Assembly (NCBI RefSeq): GCF_003946885.1
Contig: NZ_RWKQ01000004.1
Coordinates: forward strand, 45,660 to 109,659
Length of the DNA stretch: 64,000 bases
Direction: 5' to 3'
Source: Specibacter cremeus
GTDB taxonomy: Bacteria > Actinomycetota > Actinomycetes > Actinomycetales > Micrococcaceae
The position numbers were made by a program, and so were the translations under genes. This document shows, in pieces, positions 25,561 to 33,888 of this stretch. The stretch's first letter is position 1. Each line of letters opens with the position of its first letter. A model generated the notes under the pieces. The model saw only the letters and a program-made list of their open reading frames with translations, had not been told where the DNA came from and ran no database searches.

Positions 25561-25864
25561 GAGGCCGGCCGAGCCGGACACGGCCACCCCGGGGGATCGT
25601 GTCCGAGTCGCCACGCGGGCACAGTGATGCGCAGGTACCTCGATCGAAGCCGGGGCCCGGAGGGTGTGCCGGCGTGTCGCATCCAAAGTCGCTTCCAAAC
25701 AAGGGCTGGATCCGTCCCGATGGCGATGGTGATGGATGGCGCGGCGGTGCGAATGCGGGCGGCGAAATATTTGTCACCGCGCCAAACCAGTCGTAGAATC
25801 AGTTGAAGTCAAAATGACTCTAACTAGGAATGCGGCAGCCAAGACCGGCGGAAGGAGCGCCCCC
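25561..25864. other. Regulatory region upstream of the NAD operon
   Basis: The 304 bp contain no gene I can support. The right half is AT-rich for this genome and holds the palindrome at 25803-25823 and the ribosome binding site of the Nudix-type regulator. The left 200 bp show nothing distinctive. Confidence 0.5.
25803..25823. promoter_or_regulatory. Candidate NrtR operator (GT-N7-AC palindrome)
   Basis: The 21-bp element has the inverted repeat AGTCA-AAA-TGACT flanked by TT and AA. The GT at 25808 and the AC at 25817 are separated by 7 nt, the general form recalled for NrtR operators. It lies 41 bp upstream of the regulator's own start and ahead of the whole NAD operon, a natural place for autoregulation. 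Confidence 0.6.
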
Positions 25865-26587
25865 GTGACCGAATCGCGCCTGTACGCCAGTGCGGCCAAC
25901 GTCAGCGAACGGCTGGTCCAGCCGCCGGCGCTCGCCATCTCCACCGTCATCTTCGCGCTGCGGCCCAGCGCCACCAGCGGCCGCCCCACCCTGTGGCTGC
26001 CCCTGGTGCGGCGCATCCGCGAACCGTTCAAGGATCTGTGGGCGCTGCCCGGCGGCCCGCTGACCCAGGCGGAGTCACTGCAGGACGCCGCGGCGCGCAA
26101 CCTGGCCGAGACCACGGGCCTGGCGCCGAACTACCTCGAGCAGCTGTACGCGTTCGGCGGCCTGCACCGCTCGCCCAGCCAACGCGTCGTCTCGATCGTG
26201 TATTGGGCCCTCGTCGAGGCGACCCAGGCCGAGCTGGCGCGGGAGTCGGAGAACGTGCGGTGGTGCCGCGCCGACGGGCTGCAGACGCTCGCCTTCGACC
26301 ACAACGAGATCGTCGACTACGCGCTCTGGCGGCTGCGCAACAAGATGGCGTACGGTTCCATCGCCTACCACCTGCTGGGGGAGACGTTCACGCTCGCCCA
26401 GGTCCGCGAGGTCTACGAGGCCGTGTTGGACCGCACGATCGACCCGGCCAACTTCCGCCGCCAGCTCAAGCAGGCGGCGAGCATCGAACCCACCGACCAG
26501 TACCTGCAGGGCGGCAAGCACCGGCCGCCGCGCCTGTACCGCTACACCGGGCGCACCGACCACGACGCGCCCGAACCCACCGACTGA
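25865..26587 (+). CDS. nrtR: NrtR-type transcriptional regulator of NAD synthesis (degenerate Nudix plus winged helix)
   Basis: A 240-aa regulator. Residues 20-150 form a Nudix fold whose box (64-86, GGPLTQAE...ARNLAETTG) keeps the Gly and some Glu positions but lacks the REU core Glu, as expected for an ADP-ribose sensor rather than a hydrolase. Residues 160-230 form the winged-helix part with LLGETFTLAQVREVYEAVL and RTIDPANFRRQLK. The GTG at 25865 is chosen for the GGAAGGAG 8 nt upstream; an ATG at 25814 would lie inside the operator. It directly precedes nadA, which supports control of NAD synthesis. Confidence 0.82.
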   Translation: MTESRLYASAANVSERLVQPPALAISTVIFALRPSATSGRPTLWLPLVRRIREPFKDLWALPGGPLTQAESLQDAAARNLAETTGLAPNYLEQLYAFGGLHRSPSQRVVSIVYWALVEATQAELARESENVRWCRADGLQTLAFDHNEIVDYALWRLRNKMAYGSIAYHLLGETFTLAQVREVYEAVLDRTIDPANFRRQLKQAASIEPTDQYLQGGKHRPPRLYRYTGRTDHDAPEPTD

Positions 26588-26636
26588 ACCCCCATGACCC
26601 AGGGCCGCCCGGCCCGCCCATCCAACGGAGAAACGC

Positions 26637-27962
26637 ATGTCATCTGTGAATTCAACGATCCAGCTCATCACGCGCGAGCAGGCCGAAAACGGCACGCCGG
26701 GCCGCGCCCAGTCGAGCTGCAGCACCGAGCTGGCCAAGGGTCCGTGGGAGTTCGACCTGGCCGAGGCGCTGGCAGGGACGCCTGGCTACGGCCCGGGCGC
26801 GTCCAGTGCCGATGCGGCGCCGGCCGCCACGCCGCGGCAGGGCCAGCTGCCGCAGGAGTACAAGGACGCCTCCGACGACGAACTTGAGTCGCGCATCATC
26901 GCCGCCAAGGCGGAGCTGGGGGACCGCGTCGTCATCCTGGGCCACTTCTACCAGCGCGACGAGGTGGTGAAGTTCGCCGACTTCGTGGGCGACTCGTTCC
27001 AGCTGGCGAACGCGGCCAAGACCCGCGACGCCGCGGAGGCCATCGTGTTCTGCGGCGTGCACTTCATGGCCGAGACGGCGGACATGCTCTCCCAGCCGGG
27101 CCAGTCGGTCATCCTGCCGAACCTGGCCGCCGGCTGCTCCATGGCGGACATGGCCGACGCGCCCTCGGTGGAGGCTTGCTGGGAGCAGCTCGAGGCCCTC
27201 TACGGCACCGAGCCCGACGCCGAGGGCCGGGTGCCGGTCATCCCGGTCACCTACATGAACTCCTCCGCGGCGCTGAAGGCGTTCTGCGGCGAGCACGGCG
27301 GCATCGTGTGCACGTCCTCGAACGCGGCCACCGTGCTCGAGTGGGCGTTCGAGCGCGGCCAGCGCGTGCTGTTCTTCCCCGACCAGCACCTGGGCCGCAA
27401 CACGGCCAAGGCCATGGGCGTGCCGCTGGAGGCGATGCCGCTGTGGAACCCGCGCCTGCCGCTCGGCGGGAACGACGCCGTAACGCTCCAGGACGCCCGG
27501 GTGGTGCTGTGGCAGGGGTTCTGCTCCGTGCACAAGCGCTTCACGGTCGCCCAAATCGAGCAGGCCCGCGCCGACTTCCCGGGCGTGCGCGTCATCGTCC
27601 ACCCCGAATGCCCCATGGAAGTGGTTGACGCCGCAGACGAGGCCGGCTCCACCGACTACATCCTCAAGGCCATCGACGCCGCGCCGGCTGGCACCACGTT
27701 CGCCATCGGCACCGAGATCAACATGGTCAACCGGCTCGCCGCCCAGTACCCGCAGCACACCATCTTCTGCCTGGACCCGGTGATCTGCCCGTGCTCCACC
27801 ATGTACCGCATCCACCCCGGCTACCTGGCCTGGGTGCTGGAGGGCCTGGCGGCCGGGGAGGTCCGCAACCGGATCAGCGTCCCGGAGGCGACCGCCGTGA
27901 ACGCCCGCATCGCGCTCGAGCGCATGCTCGCGGCCAAGCCGTCGGCGGCGCGGCGCGCATGA
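26637..27962 (+). CDS. nadA: Quinolinate synthase A
   Basis: A 4Fe-4S enzyme that condenses iminoaspartate with dihydroxyacetone phosphate to quinolinate. The 441-aa length includes an N-terminal extension of about 75 residues, normal in actinobacteria. The core begins near ELGDRVVILGHFYQRDEVV. Cluster and active-site cysteines are visible in VFCGVHFMAETADML, in HPECPMEV and in LDPVICPCSTMY. A CGGAG ribosome binding site lies 6 nt before the ATG. It overlaps nadB by ATGA. Confidence 0.96.
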   Translation: MSSVNSTIQLITREQAENGTPGRAQSSCSTELAKGPWEFDLAEALAGTPGYGPGASSADAAPAATPRQGQLPQEYKDASDDELESRIIAAKAELGDRVVILGHFYQRDEVVKFADFVGDSFQLANAAKTRDAAEAIVFCGVHFMAETADMLSQPGQSVILPNLAAGCSMADMADAPSVEACWEQLEALYGTEPDAEGRVPVIPVTYMNSSAALKAFCGEHGGIVCTSSNAATVLEWAFERGQRVLFFPDQHLGRNTAKAMGVPLEAMPLWNPRLPLGGNDAVTLQDARVVLWQGFCSVHKRFTVAQIEQARADFPGVRVIVHPECPMEVVDAADEAGSTDYILKAIDAAPAGTTFAIGTEINMVNRLAAQYPQHTIFCLDPVICPCSTMYRIHPGYLAWVLEGLAAGEVRNRISVPEATAVNARIALERMLAAKPSAARRA

Positions 27963-29716
27963 GCGGGGGCGTGCAGATGGGCACGGGGACACGCAGCCTG
28001 CTCGTGGTCGGCAGCGGCATCGCCGGACTGTACGCGGCGCTGCTCGGCGCCGAGGCCGGGCTGGCCGTCACGCTGGTGACCAAGGGCGCCCTCGCGCACA
28101 GCAACACGCACCTCGCCCAGGGCGGCATCTGCGCGGTGCTCGGCCCGGACGAGGCGGCGTCCGGGGACTCCGTGGGCGCCCACATCGCCGACACGCTGGC
28201 CGCCGGCGCCGGCCACTGCGACCCGGAGGCCGTGCGGATCCTGTGCGCCGAGGCGCACGCCGACATCGCGGCGCTGGAACGCCACGGCGTCGTCTTCGAC
28301 CGCGACCCGGCCACCGGGCGCCGCGCCCTCGGCCTGGAGGGCGCCCATTCGGCCGCCCGCATCCTGCATGCCGGCGGAGACGCCACCGGGGCGGCCATCG
28401 CGGACGGCCTGATCGCCGCCGTGCGCGCCGTCGCCGGCGGCGCCCGCCGGGTGCCGGGGAGCCTGCGCGTGGTGGAGCATGCGTTCGTGCTGGATCTGAT
28501 GACGAACGACGGCGGTCCCGGCAGCAGGGTGACGGGCGTCGCCCTGGTCGACGGCGGGGGCGGCCTCGCCGTCGAGTCCGCCGACGCCGTGCTGCTCGCC
28601 ACCGGCGGCGCCGGGCAGCTGTTCGAGTTCACGACCAACCCGTCCGTCGCCACCGCGGACGGGCTGGCCCTGGCCTGGCGGGCCGGTGCGGCCGTCGCCG
28701 ACCTGGAGTTCTTCCAGTTCCACCCCACCGCGCTGGCCGGGGGCGACAACTTCCTCGTCTCGGAGGCCGTGCGCGGCGCCGGCGCCGTGCTGCGCGACGC
28801 CCGCGGCGAGGCGTTCATGGTCCGCTACCACCCGGACGGCGACCTGGCCCCGCGCGACGTCGTCTCGCGCGGCATCACCGCCCACCTGGGCGCAACACCG
28901 GGTGCCACCGTCTTCCTCGACGCCACCGGGGTGGAACGCAACCACGGTGCCGGCTTCCTGGCCCGCCGGTTCCCGACCATCGACGCCACGACCCGCGAGC
29001 TCGGCCTCGACTGGACGCGCGAATGGCTGCCGGTCACGCCGGCCGCGCACTACTGGATGGGCGGCGTGGCCACCGACCTCGATGCGCGCACCACCCTGCC
29101 CGGCTTGTACGCCGCCGGCGAGGTGGCCTGCACCGGCGTGCACGGCGCCAACCGGCTGGCCTCGAACTCGCTGCTCGAGGGCCTGGTATTCGGCCGCCGG
29201 GCCGTCGCCGCCGCCATCGCGGACTCCGCCCGCGGCGGCGATGTCGCCGCGACGTTCCCGGCGCGGATCCTGGACATCGCCGCGGCGGAGACCGCGGACA
29301 CGGCGGACACGGCCAATCGTGACCCCGGGGTCACCTCCGGCGGCCGTGCCGAGCTGCAACGGCTCCTGTCCGCCCAGGCCGGCGTCGTGCGCAGCGGGCG
29401 CGGCCTCCGGGACGCCGCCCGGGCGCTCGCCGGCGGGCCTGGCCCGGGCGCCGACGACGGCGGGGACGCCGAATCCGCGGTGGCCGCCGCCGAGCTGGCG
29501 AACCTGCGCCTGGCCGGTGTCCTGCTGGTCCATGCCGCCCTGGCCCGCCCCGACTCGCTCGGCGCCCACCACCGTGACGACGCCCGGGCCGATGCCACGG
29601 GCGGAAACCACGCGACCGGCCGCCACGCCAATTACTGGGTCGCGGCCGCCGAAACGGCCGCCGAAACCGCCATCACAACCACCCGCCAGAGAGCACCGGA
29701 AAGCGAAACCGTATGA
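27959..29716 (+). CDS. nadB: L-aspartate oxidase
   Basis: A flavoenzyme that oxidises L-aspartate to iminoaspartate, the substrate of NadA. The 585-aa protein has the FAD motif VVGSGIAGLYAALLGAEAG near the N-terminus, HSNTHLAQGG, the active-site FFQFHPTALAG region, and GLYAAGEVACTGVHGANRL (residues about 385-403) before the second FAD contact. The start at 27959 overlaps the nadA stop; a Met six codons later is possible. The helical C-terminal domain carries Ala/Gly-rich insertions that are probably lineage-specific. Confidence 0.95.
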   Translation: MSGGVQMGTGTRSLLVVGSGIAGLYAALLGAEAGLAVTLVTKGALAHSNTHLAQGGICAVLGPDEAASGDSVGAHIADTLAAGAGHCDPEAVRILCAEAHADIAALERHGVVFDRDPATGRRALGLEGAHSAARILHAGGDATGAAIADGLIAAVRAVAGGARRVPGSLRVVEHAFVLDLMTNDGGPGSRVTGVALVDGGGGLAVESADAVLLATGGAGQLFEFTTNPSVATADGLALAWRAGAAVADLEFFQFHPTALAGGDNFLVSEAVRGAGAVLRDARGEAFMVRYHPDGDLAPRDVVSRGITAHLGATPGATVFLDATGVERNHGAGFLARRFPTIDATTRELGLDWTREWLPVTPAAHYWMGGVATDLDARTTLPGLYAAGEVACTGVHGANRLASNSLLEGLVFGRRAVAAAIADSARGGDVAATFPARILDIAAAETADTADTANRDPGVTSGGRAELQRLLSAQAGVVRSGRGLRDAARALAGGPGPGADDGGDAESAVAAAELANLRLAGVLLVHAALARPDSLGAHHRDDARADATGGNHATGRHANYWVAAAETAAETAITTTRQRAPESETV

Positions 29717-30621
29717 ACGCCGTCGTCCGTACCCACCAAACAGCGCGCAACACCGCCATTCCCGCCCTGCCGCGCGACGCCGTGGAGACCATCCTGCGCA
29801 CGGCGTTCGCCGAGGACGCGCCGTACGGGGACATCACGTCGGCCACGCTGCTGCCGGCCGACGCCACGGCCACGGCATGGCTGGTCGCCCGCGAACCCGG
29901 CATCTTCTCCGGCGGCGACGTGTTCGCGGCCGCCATGCGGTGCCAGGACCCGGACGCGGACGTCGACCAGCTCGTCGCGGACGGAGCCGGATTCACCACG
30001 GGCGAGAGGATCATGCGCGTGGCCGGGCTGGCGCGCGCGGTGCTGACGGCCGAGCGGGTGGCGCTGAACCTGACCCAGCGGATGAGCGCCATCGCCACGC
30101 AGACGGCGGAGTACGCGGCCCTGGTGGCCGGCACCGGCGCGCGGGTGACCGACACGCGCAAGACGACGCCCGGGCTGCGCGTGCTCGAACGGTACGCCGT
30201 GCGCTGCGGCGGCGGCCACAACCACCGGTTCTCGCTCTCCGACGCGGTGCTGGCCAAGGACAACCACCTGGCCGTGCTGACCGGCGGCGACCCGGCCAAG
30301 CTCACGGCGGCGCTGCGCGGCGTCCGGGCCCAGCTGCCGCACACGGTGCACTTCGAGGTGGAGGTGGACCGGATCGAGCAAATCGAGCCCGTCCTGGCCG
30401 CCGGCGTCGACACCATCATGCTGGACAACTTCAGCATCGCCGAACTCGTCACGGGTGTGGCGGTCATCGACGGCCGGGCCCTCGTGGAGGCCAGCGGCAA
30501 CGTCAACCGTGACACCATCGCCGACATCGCGCGCACCGGTGTCGACATCATCTCCGTCGGCGCGCTGACCCACAGCGTCCGGGCCCTGGACCTGGGCCTG
30601 GACATCGCCATCGAGGCGTGA
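29713..30621 (+). CDS. nadC: Nicotinate-nucleotide pyrophosphorylase (carboxylating)
   Basis: Quinolinate phosphoribosyltransferase, which converts quinolinate and PRPP to nicotinate mononucleotide, CO2 and PPi. The 302-aa protein shows EDAPYGDITSATLLP near the N-terminus, the active-site DTRKTTPGLRVLERYAVRCGG, KDNHL and a late DIISVGALTHSV. It overlaps nadB (ATGA) and the cysteine desulfurase gene, so all five genes read as one translationally coupled unit. Confidence 0.97.
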   Translation: MNAVVRTHQTARNTAIPALPRDAVETILRTAFAEDAPYGDITSATLLPADATATAWLVAREPGIFSGGDVFAAAMRCQDPDADVDQLVADGAGFTTGERIMRVAGLARAVLTAERVALNLTQRMSAIATQTAEYAALVAGTGARVTDTRKTTPGLRVLERYAVRCGGGHNHRFSLSDAVLAKDNHLAVLTGGDPAKLTAALRGVRAQLPHTVHFEVEVDRIEQIEPVLAAGVDTIMLDNFSIAELVTGVAVIDGRALVEASGNVNRDTIADIARTGVDIISVGALTHSVRALDLGLDIAIEA

Positions 30622-31799
30622 GCCATATGATCTTCCTGGACGCGGCCGCCACGACCCCGGTGCGCCGCGAGGTCATCGAGGCGATGTGGCCGTACCTGAC
30701 CAACCAGTTCGGCAACCCGTCCAGCCACCACGAGCTCGGCGAGCGCGCCGCGCGCGCCCTGGCCGACGCGCGGGAGAAGGCGGCGGCCGTGCTCGGCTGC
30801 CGGGCGGGGGAACTCGTCTTCACCTCGGGCGGCACCGAGGCGGACAACCTGGCGCTGAAGGGCATTGCGCTGGCGCGCCGGGCCGCCGACCCGCGCCGCA
30901 CCCGGGTGGTCATCAGCGCCATCGAGCACCCGGCCGTCGCCGCGTCCGCCGGCCACCTGCGCCGCGTGCACGGGTTCACCGTGGAGGTGGTGCCGGTGGA
31001 CGCCGACGCGCTCGTGTCGCCGGACGCTTTCGCCGGGATGCTCGACGGCGGTGCTCCGGCGGGTGCCTCGGACGTCGCCGTGGCGTCGGTCATGTACGCG
31101 AACAACGAGGTCGGCACCGTACAGGACATTCCGGCGCTGGCGGCCGTGGCGCGCGGTCGCGGGATCCCGTTCCACACGGACGCCGTGCAGGCCGCCGGCT
31201 GGCTCCCGCTGGACGTGCGGGCCCTCGGCGTGGATGCGTTGAGCGTGTCCGGGCACAAGCTCGGCGCGCCCAAGGGCGTGGGCCTGCTGTACGTCCGGGG
31301 CGGCGTGCCGCTGGAACCGCTGGTGCACGGCGGCGGGCAGGAACGCGGGGCCCGCTCCGGCACCGAGAACGTGGCGTTCGCGGTGGCGCTGGCCACGGCC
31401 CTGGAGCTCTCCGGGGATGCGTTGGAGACGGCCGGCCGGGTTTCGGCGCTGCGGGACGCGTTCATCGACGACGTGCTGGACCGGGTGCCCGGCGCCGTGC
31501 TGACCGGGCACCGGACCCGCCGGCTGCCGTCGGTGGCCTCCTTCACGCTGCCCGGCACGAGCGGCGAATCCGTGCTGCTGGAACTGGAGCGGCAGTCGGT
31601 GGTCTGTTCGTCGGGGTCAGCCTGCGCGGCCGGGTCGGACGAGCCGTCGCCCGTGCTCACGGCCATGGGGATCCGCCGCGAGGACGCCCAGACGGCGCTG
31701 CGCTTCAGCTTCGGGGCTTTCATCACGGAAGAGGAATTGGTGACCGCCGCGACCGAGCTGGCCGCCGCCGTCGTCCGCGTTGGCGCGCTGCGCGCATAG
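30618..31799 (+). CDS. Cysteine desulfurase (NifS/IscS type)
   Basis: A PLP enzyme that transfers cysteine sulfur to its own Cys and onward to Fe-S assembly. In the 393-aa protein the PLP Lys is Lys214 in SGHKLGAPKG and the acceptor Cys is Cys336 in SSGSACAAGS, with the long active-site loop of the IscS/NifS group. The GTG at 30618 overlaps nadC by GTGA; an ATG three codons on is an alternative. Its place behind nadABC suggests it feeds sulfur to the 4Fe-4S cluster of NadA, as the nadA-linked NifS paralogues do in other bacteria. Confidence 0.93.
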   Translation: MSHMIFLDAAATTPVRREVIEAMWPYLTNQFGNPSSHHELGERAARALADAREKAAAVLGCRAGELVFTSGGTEADNLALKGIALARRAADPRRTRVVISAIEHPAVAASAGHLRRVHGFTVEVVPVDADALVSPDAFAGMLDGGAPAGASDVAVASVMYANNEVGTVQDIPALAAVARGRGIPFHTDAVQAAGWLPLDVRALGVDALSVSGHKLGAPKGVGLLYVRGGVPLEPLVHGGGQERGARSGTENVAFAVALATALELSGDALETAGRVSALRDAFIDDVLDRVPGAVLTGHRTRRLPSVASFTLPGTSGESVLLELERQSVVCSSGSACAAGSDEPSPVLTAMGIRREDAQTALRFSFGAFITEEELVTAATELAAAVVRVGALRA

Positions 31800-31831
31800 G
31801 CGGGCACCACCGGCGGCGGCGCCGGCCCGGA

Positions 31832-32665
31832 TCAGGCGCCGGCCGTGACCGGGTTGCGCAGTTCACCGATCCCGCCGACCCGGCACACCACGACATCGCC
31901 CGGGCTTATTTGCCGGCATTCGGCCGGGAAACCGGTGAGGATGACGTCGCCGGGCTGCAGCGTCATGAACGAGCTCAGATACACGAGGATTTCATCCACG
32001 CCCCAGCCCAGGTCCCTGCTGGAGGCGGCGGCGAGCTCGACGCCGTTGTGGACGATGCCGATGGCCACGTCGTCGTCCGCCAGGCCGACGACGATCCACG
32101 GTCCGAGCGGCGTGAACGTGTCCGGGCTTTTCGCGCTGATCCACAGGTCGTCGGACTTTTGCGCGTCGCGGTCCGAGACGTCGTTGCCGATCGTGAAGCC
32201 CAAGACCGCCTCGCGCGCCGTCCCCAGGGTCAGGTTGCGTGCCACCTTGCCGACGACGACCGTCAATTCGGCCTCCGGGTCGACGTGCCCGGCACCCGGG
32301 GACAGCTGGATGCGCTCGCCCGGGCCGATCACGGAGCTGGCGGCCTTGTGGAACGCCTGCGGCGGCAGCGCGCGACCGGGCGCGCCGGTGTTGTGCGCCA
32401 TGCCGAACACGTTGACGGGCGCGCACGGGGCCAGGAACGTGAACCGGTCCTCGGCGACGGTGGCGCCGACGGTCCAGCCGGGCCGGGCCGGACTGTTCTG
32501 GTTCGCCGGGGAGGACGGGAACGGGGTGTCCACCACCCGCCACACCGTGCCCTCGGCGCTGGTGAAGTCGGTGGCGTCGTTGCGGACGAAGAACTGCTCC
32601 GGCAGCGGCGACGGCGGGGCGTCGAGCGGGCGGACGCGGGCCAGGCGGTACGGGACAACGGTCAT
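31832..32665 (-). CDS. Fumarylacetoacetate hydrolase family protein
   Basis: A 277-aa FAH-superfamily enzyme. The metal ligands Glu131 and Glu133 lie in DPEAELTVVVGK, followed by GFTIGNDVSDRDAQ with the third acidic ligand. The N-terminal 85 residues are a lid domain with FLAPCAPVNVFGMAHN. The family covers acylpyruvate hydrolases and decarboxylases acting on 2,4-diketo acids; the substrate is uncertain. The start at 32665 is the only Met at the family-typical position. It stands alone, convergent with the NAD operon. Confidence 0.83.
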   Translation of the reverse strand: MTVVPYRLARVRPLDAPPSPLPEQFFVRNDATDFTSAEGTVWRVVDTPFPSSPANQNSPARPGWTVGATVAEDRFTFLAPCAPVNVFGMAHNTGAPGRALPPQAFHKAASSVIGPGERIQLSPGAGHVDPEAELTVVVGKVARNLTLGTAREAVLGFTIGNDVSDRDAQKSDDLWISAKSPDTFTPLGPWIVVGLADDDVAIGIVHNGVELAAASSRDLGWGVDEILVYLSSFMTLQPGDVILTGFPAECRQISPGDVVVCRVGGIGELRNPVTAGA

Positions 32666-32760
32666 GGGACTATCTTGCCTTGCGTTTGCCTTGTGTTTGC
32701 CCCGTGACGGGTGTCCGCGCGCACGCAACGGCGGCATTGGTGGCGTTACGGGCCGCCCGG

Positions 32761-33285
32761 TCAGGCCGCGCCGCTCACGGCCGCGGCCGGCTGGCGTGCG
32801 CCGTAGCGGGTGCGCCGGAAGATCCAGTAGCGCATCATCAGGAACCGGGTCACGGCGGCGGCGACGTTGGCCAGCGTGATGACCACCAGGTCGGCGATCA
32901 GCGGCGCGTGCGGGGCCGCGTCCTCGAGCAGCCACAGGCTGCCGCTCGTCATGGCCAAGGCGATCAGCATGACCCACAGGCCGCGGCGCTGGTCGCGCCA
33001 CCACAGGTTCGCGTCGTTGGCGTCGAAGCTGATGCGCCGGTTCAGCTCGGTGTTGAGCACCGAGCAGAGCACCAGCGAGATGCCATTGGCCCACTGCAAT
33101 CCGACCATGCCGCGCAGGCTGGCAAAGATGGCCATGGAGATGACGGTGCAGATGACGGCGACCAGGCAGAACCCGCGAATCTGTCGTCTGAGCACGGCAC
33201 GGCGCCGCGCCCCCTCATCCTGGGACGCGGTACCGGTGGACCGGGGTTTCGGCGCCGGTTGGGCGGCCGCTGATGCTGTTGCCAT
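32761..33285 (-). CDS. GtrA-like membrane protein
   Basis: A 174-aa protein with four membrane helices (about residues 38-56, 64-80, 100-117 and 130-150), the GtrA layout. GtrA proteins are thought to flip or accept polyprenyl-linked sugars for cell-surface glycosylation. The LQWANGISLVLCSVLNTELNRRISF region matches the conserved second-helix loop. A disordered N-terminus of about 30 residues precedes it. No glycosyltransferase lies alongside. Confidence 0.82.
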   Translation of the reverse strand: MATASAAAQPAPKPRSTGTASQDEGARRRAVLRRQIRGFCLVAVICTVISMAIFASLRGMVGLQWANGISLVLCSVLNTELNRRISFDANDANLWWRDQRRGLWVMLIALAMTSGSLWLLEDAAPHAPLIADLVVITLANVAAAVTRFLMMRYWIFRRTRYGARQPAAAVSGAA

Positions 33286-33291
33286 AGGTAA

Positions 33292-33297
33292 CTAATA
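33292..33297 (-). promoter_or_regulatory. -10 box of the leaderless gtrA-like gene
   Basis: The minus strand reads TATTAG, then 6 nt, then the ATG at 33285. No ribosome binding site is present. Confidence 0.5.
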
Positions 33298-33384
33298 CTG
33301 CCATTGACGGGTGAATCTTCCCAAAAAGCAGGCTGGGGAATTGCCATGAAACGCGGCACGCCCCGAGCGGCCGGGTAGGACCCG

Positions 33385-33888
33385 TCAGCGCACCGCGGCC
33401 GCCCCCATGTCGGCCTTCATGGTCGCGGACTCGCGCAGCTTCGTGGTGAGCGCCAGCAGCGTGGCGAGCTCGTCGTCGTCCAATGCGTCCTCCATGAGCT
33501 GCATGATGTTCACGACGTGCGTGCGACCGACGTCCCGTTGCAAGGCGGCGCCGGCCTCGGTGAGCCCGATCAGCACGCCCCGCTTGTCGCCGTCGGCCGT
33601 CTTGCGCCGGACCAGCCCGCGCGACTCCAGCCGTTCCACCATGCGCGAGATGCTCGGCTGGGACAGCAGCACGTGCTCGTTGAGCTCGTTCATGCGCAAC
33701 CATCCCGAGGGGCAGCGCGAGAGGTTGTACAGGACGTCGTACTCGCGCTCGCCGATGCGCCGCAACGCGGGCTCCTTGTGCAGCTGCCGGGCCACGGCGA
33801 CCTGGGCGCGGAACAGCGACTCCCACGCGTCGGTGGCCAACCGCCGATGCGCCGCCGGTGTGGTTGGGGGATTGGTCGCCGGGCTCAC
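33385..33888 (-). CDS. MarR family transcriptional regulator
   Basis: A 167-aa winged-helix regulator. The recognition-helix region reads LNEHVLLSQPSISRMVERLESRG (about 70-92). The wing contains the conserved DGDKRGVLIGLTEAG (Asp and Arg of MarR). The GTG start overlaps the stop of the upstream oxidoreductase gene (GTGA), so the two are co-translated. It probably senses a substrate or product of that flavin enzyme and controls the shared promoter. Confidence 0.9.
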   Translation of the reverse strand: MSPATNPPTTPAAHRRLATDAWESLFRAQVAVARQLHKEPALRRIGEREYDVLYNLSRCPSGWLRMNELNEHVLLSQPSISRMVERLESRGLVRRKTADGDKRGVLIGLTEAGAALQRDVGRTHVVNIMQLMEDALDDDELATLLALTTKLRESATMKADMGAAAVR

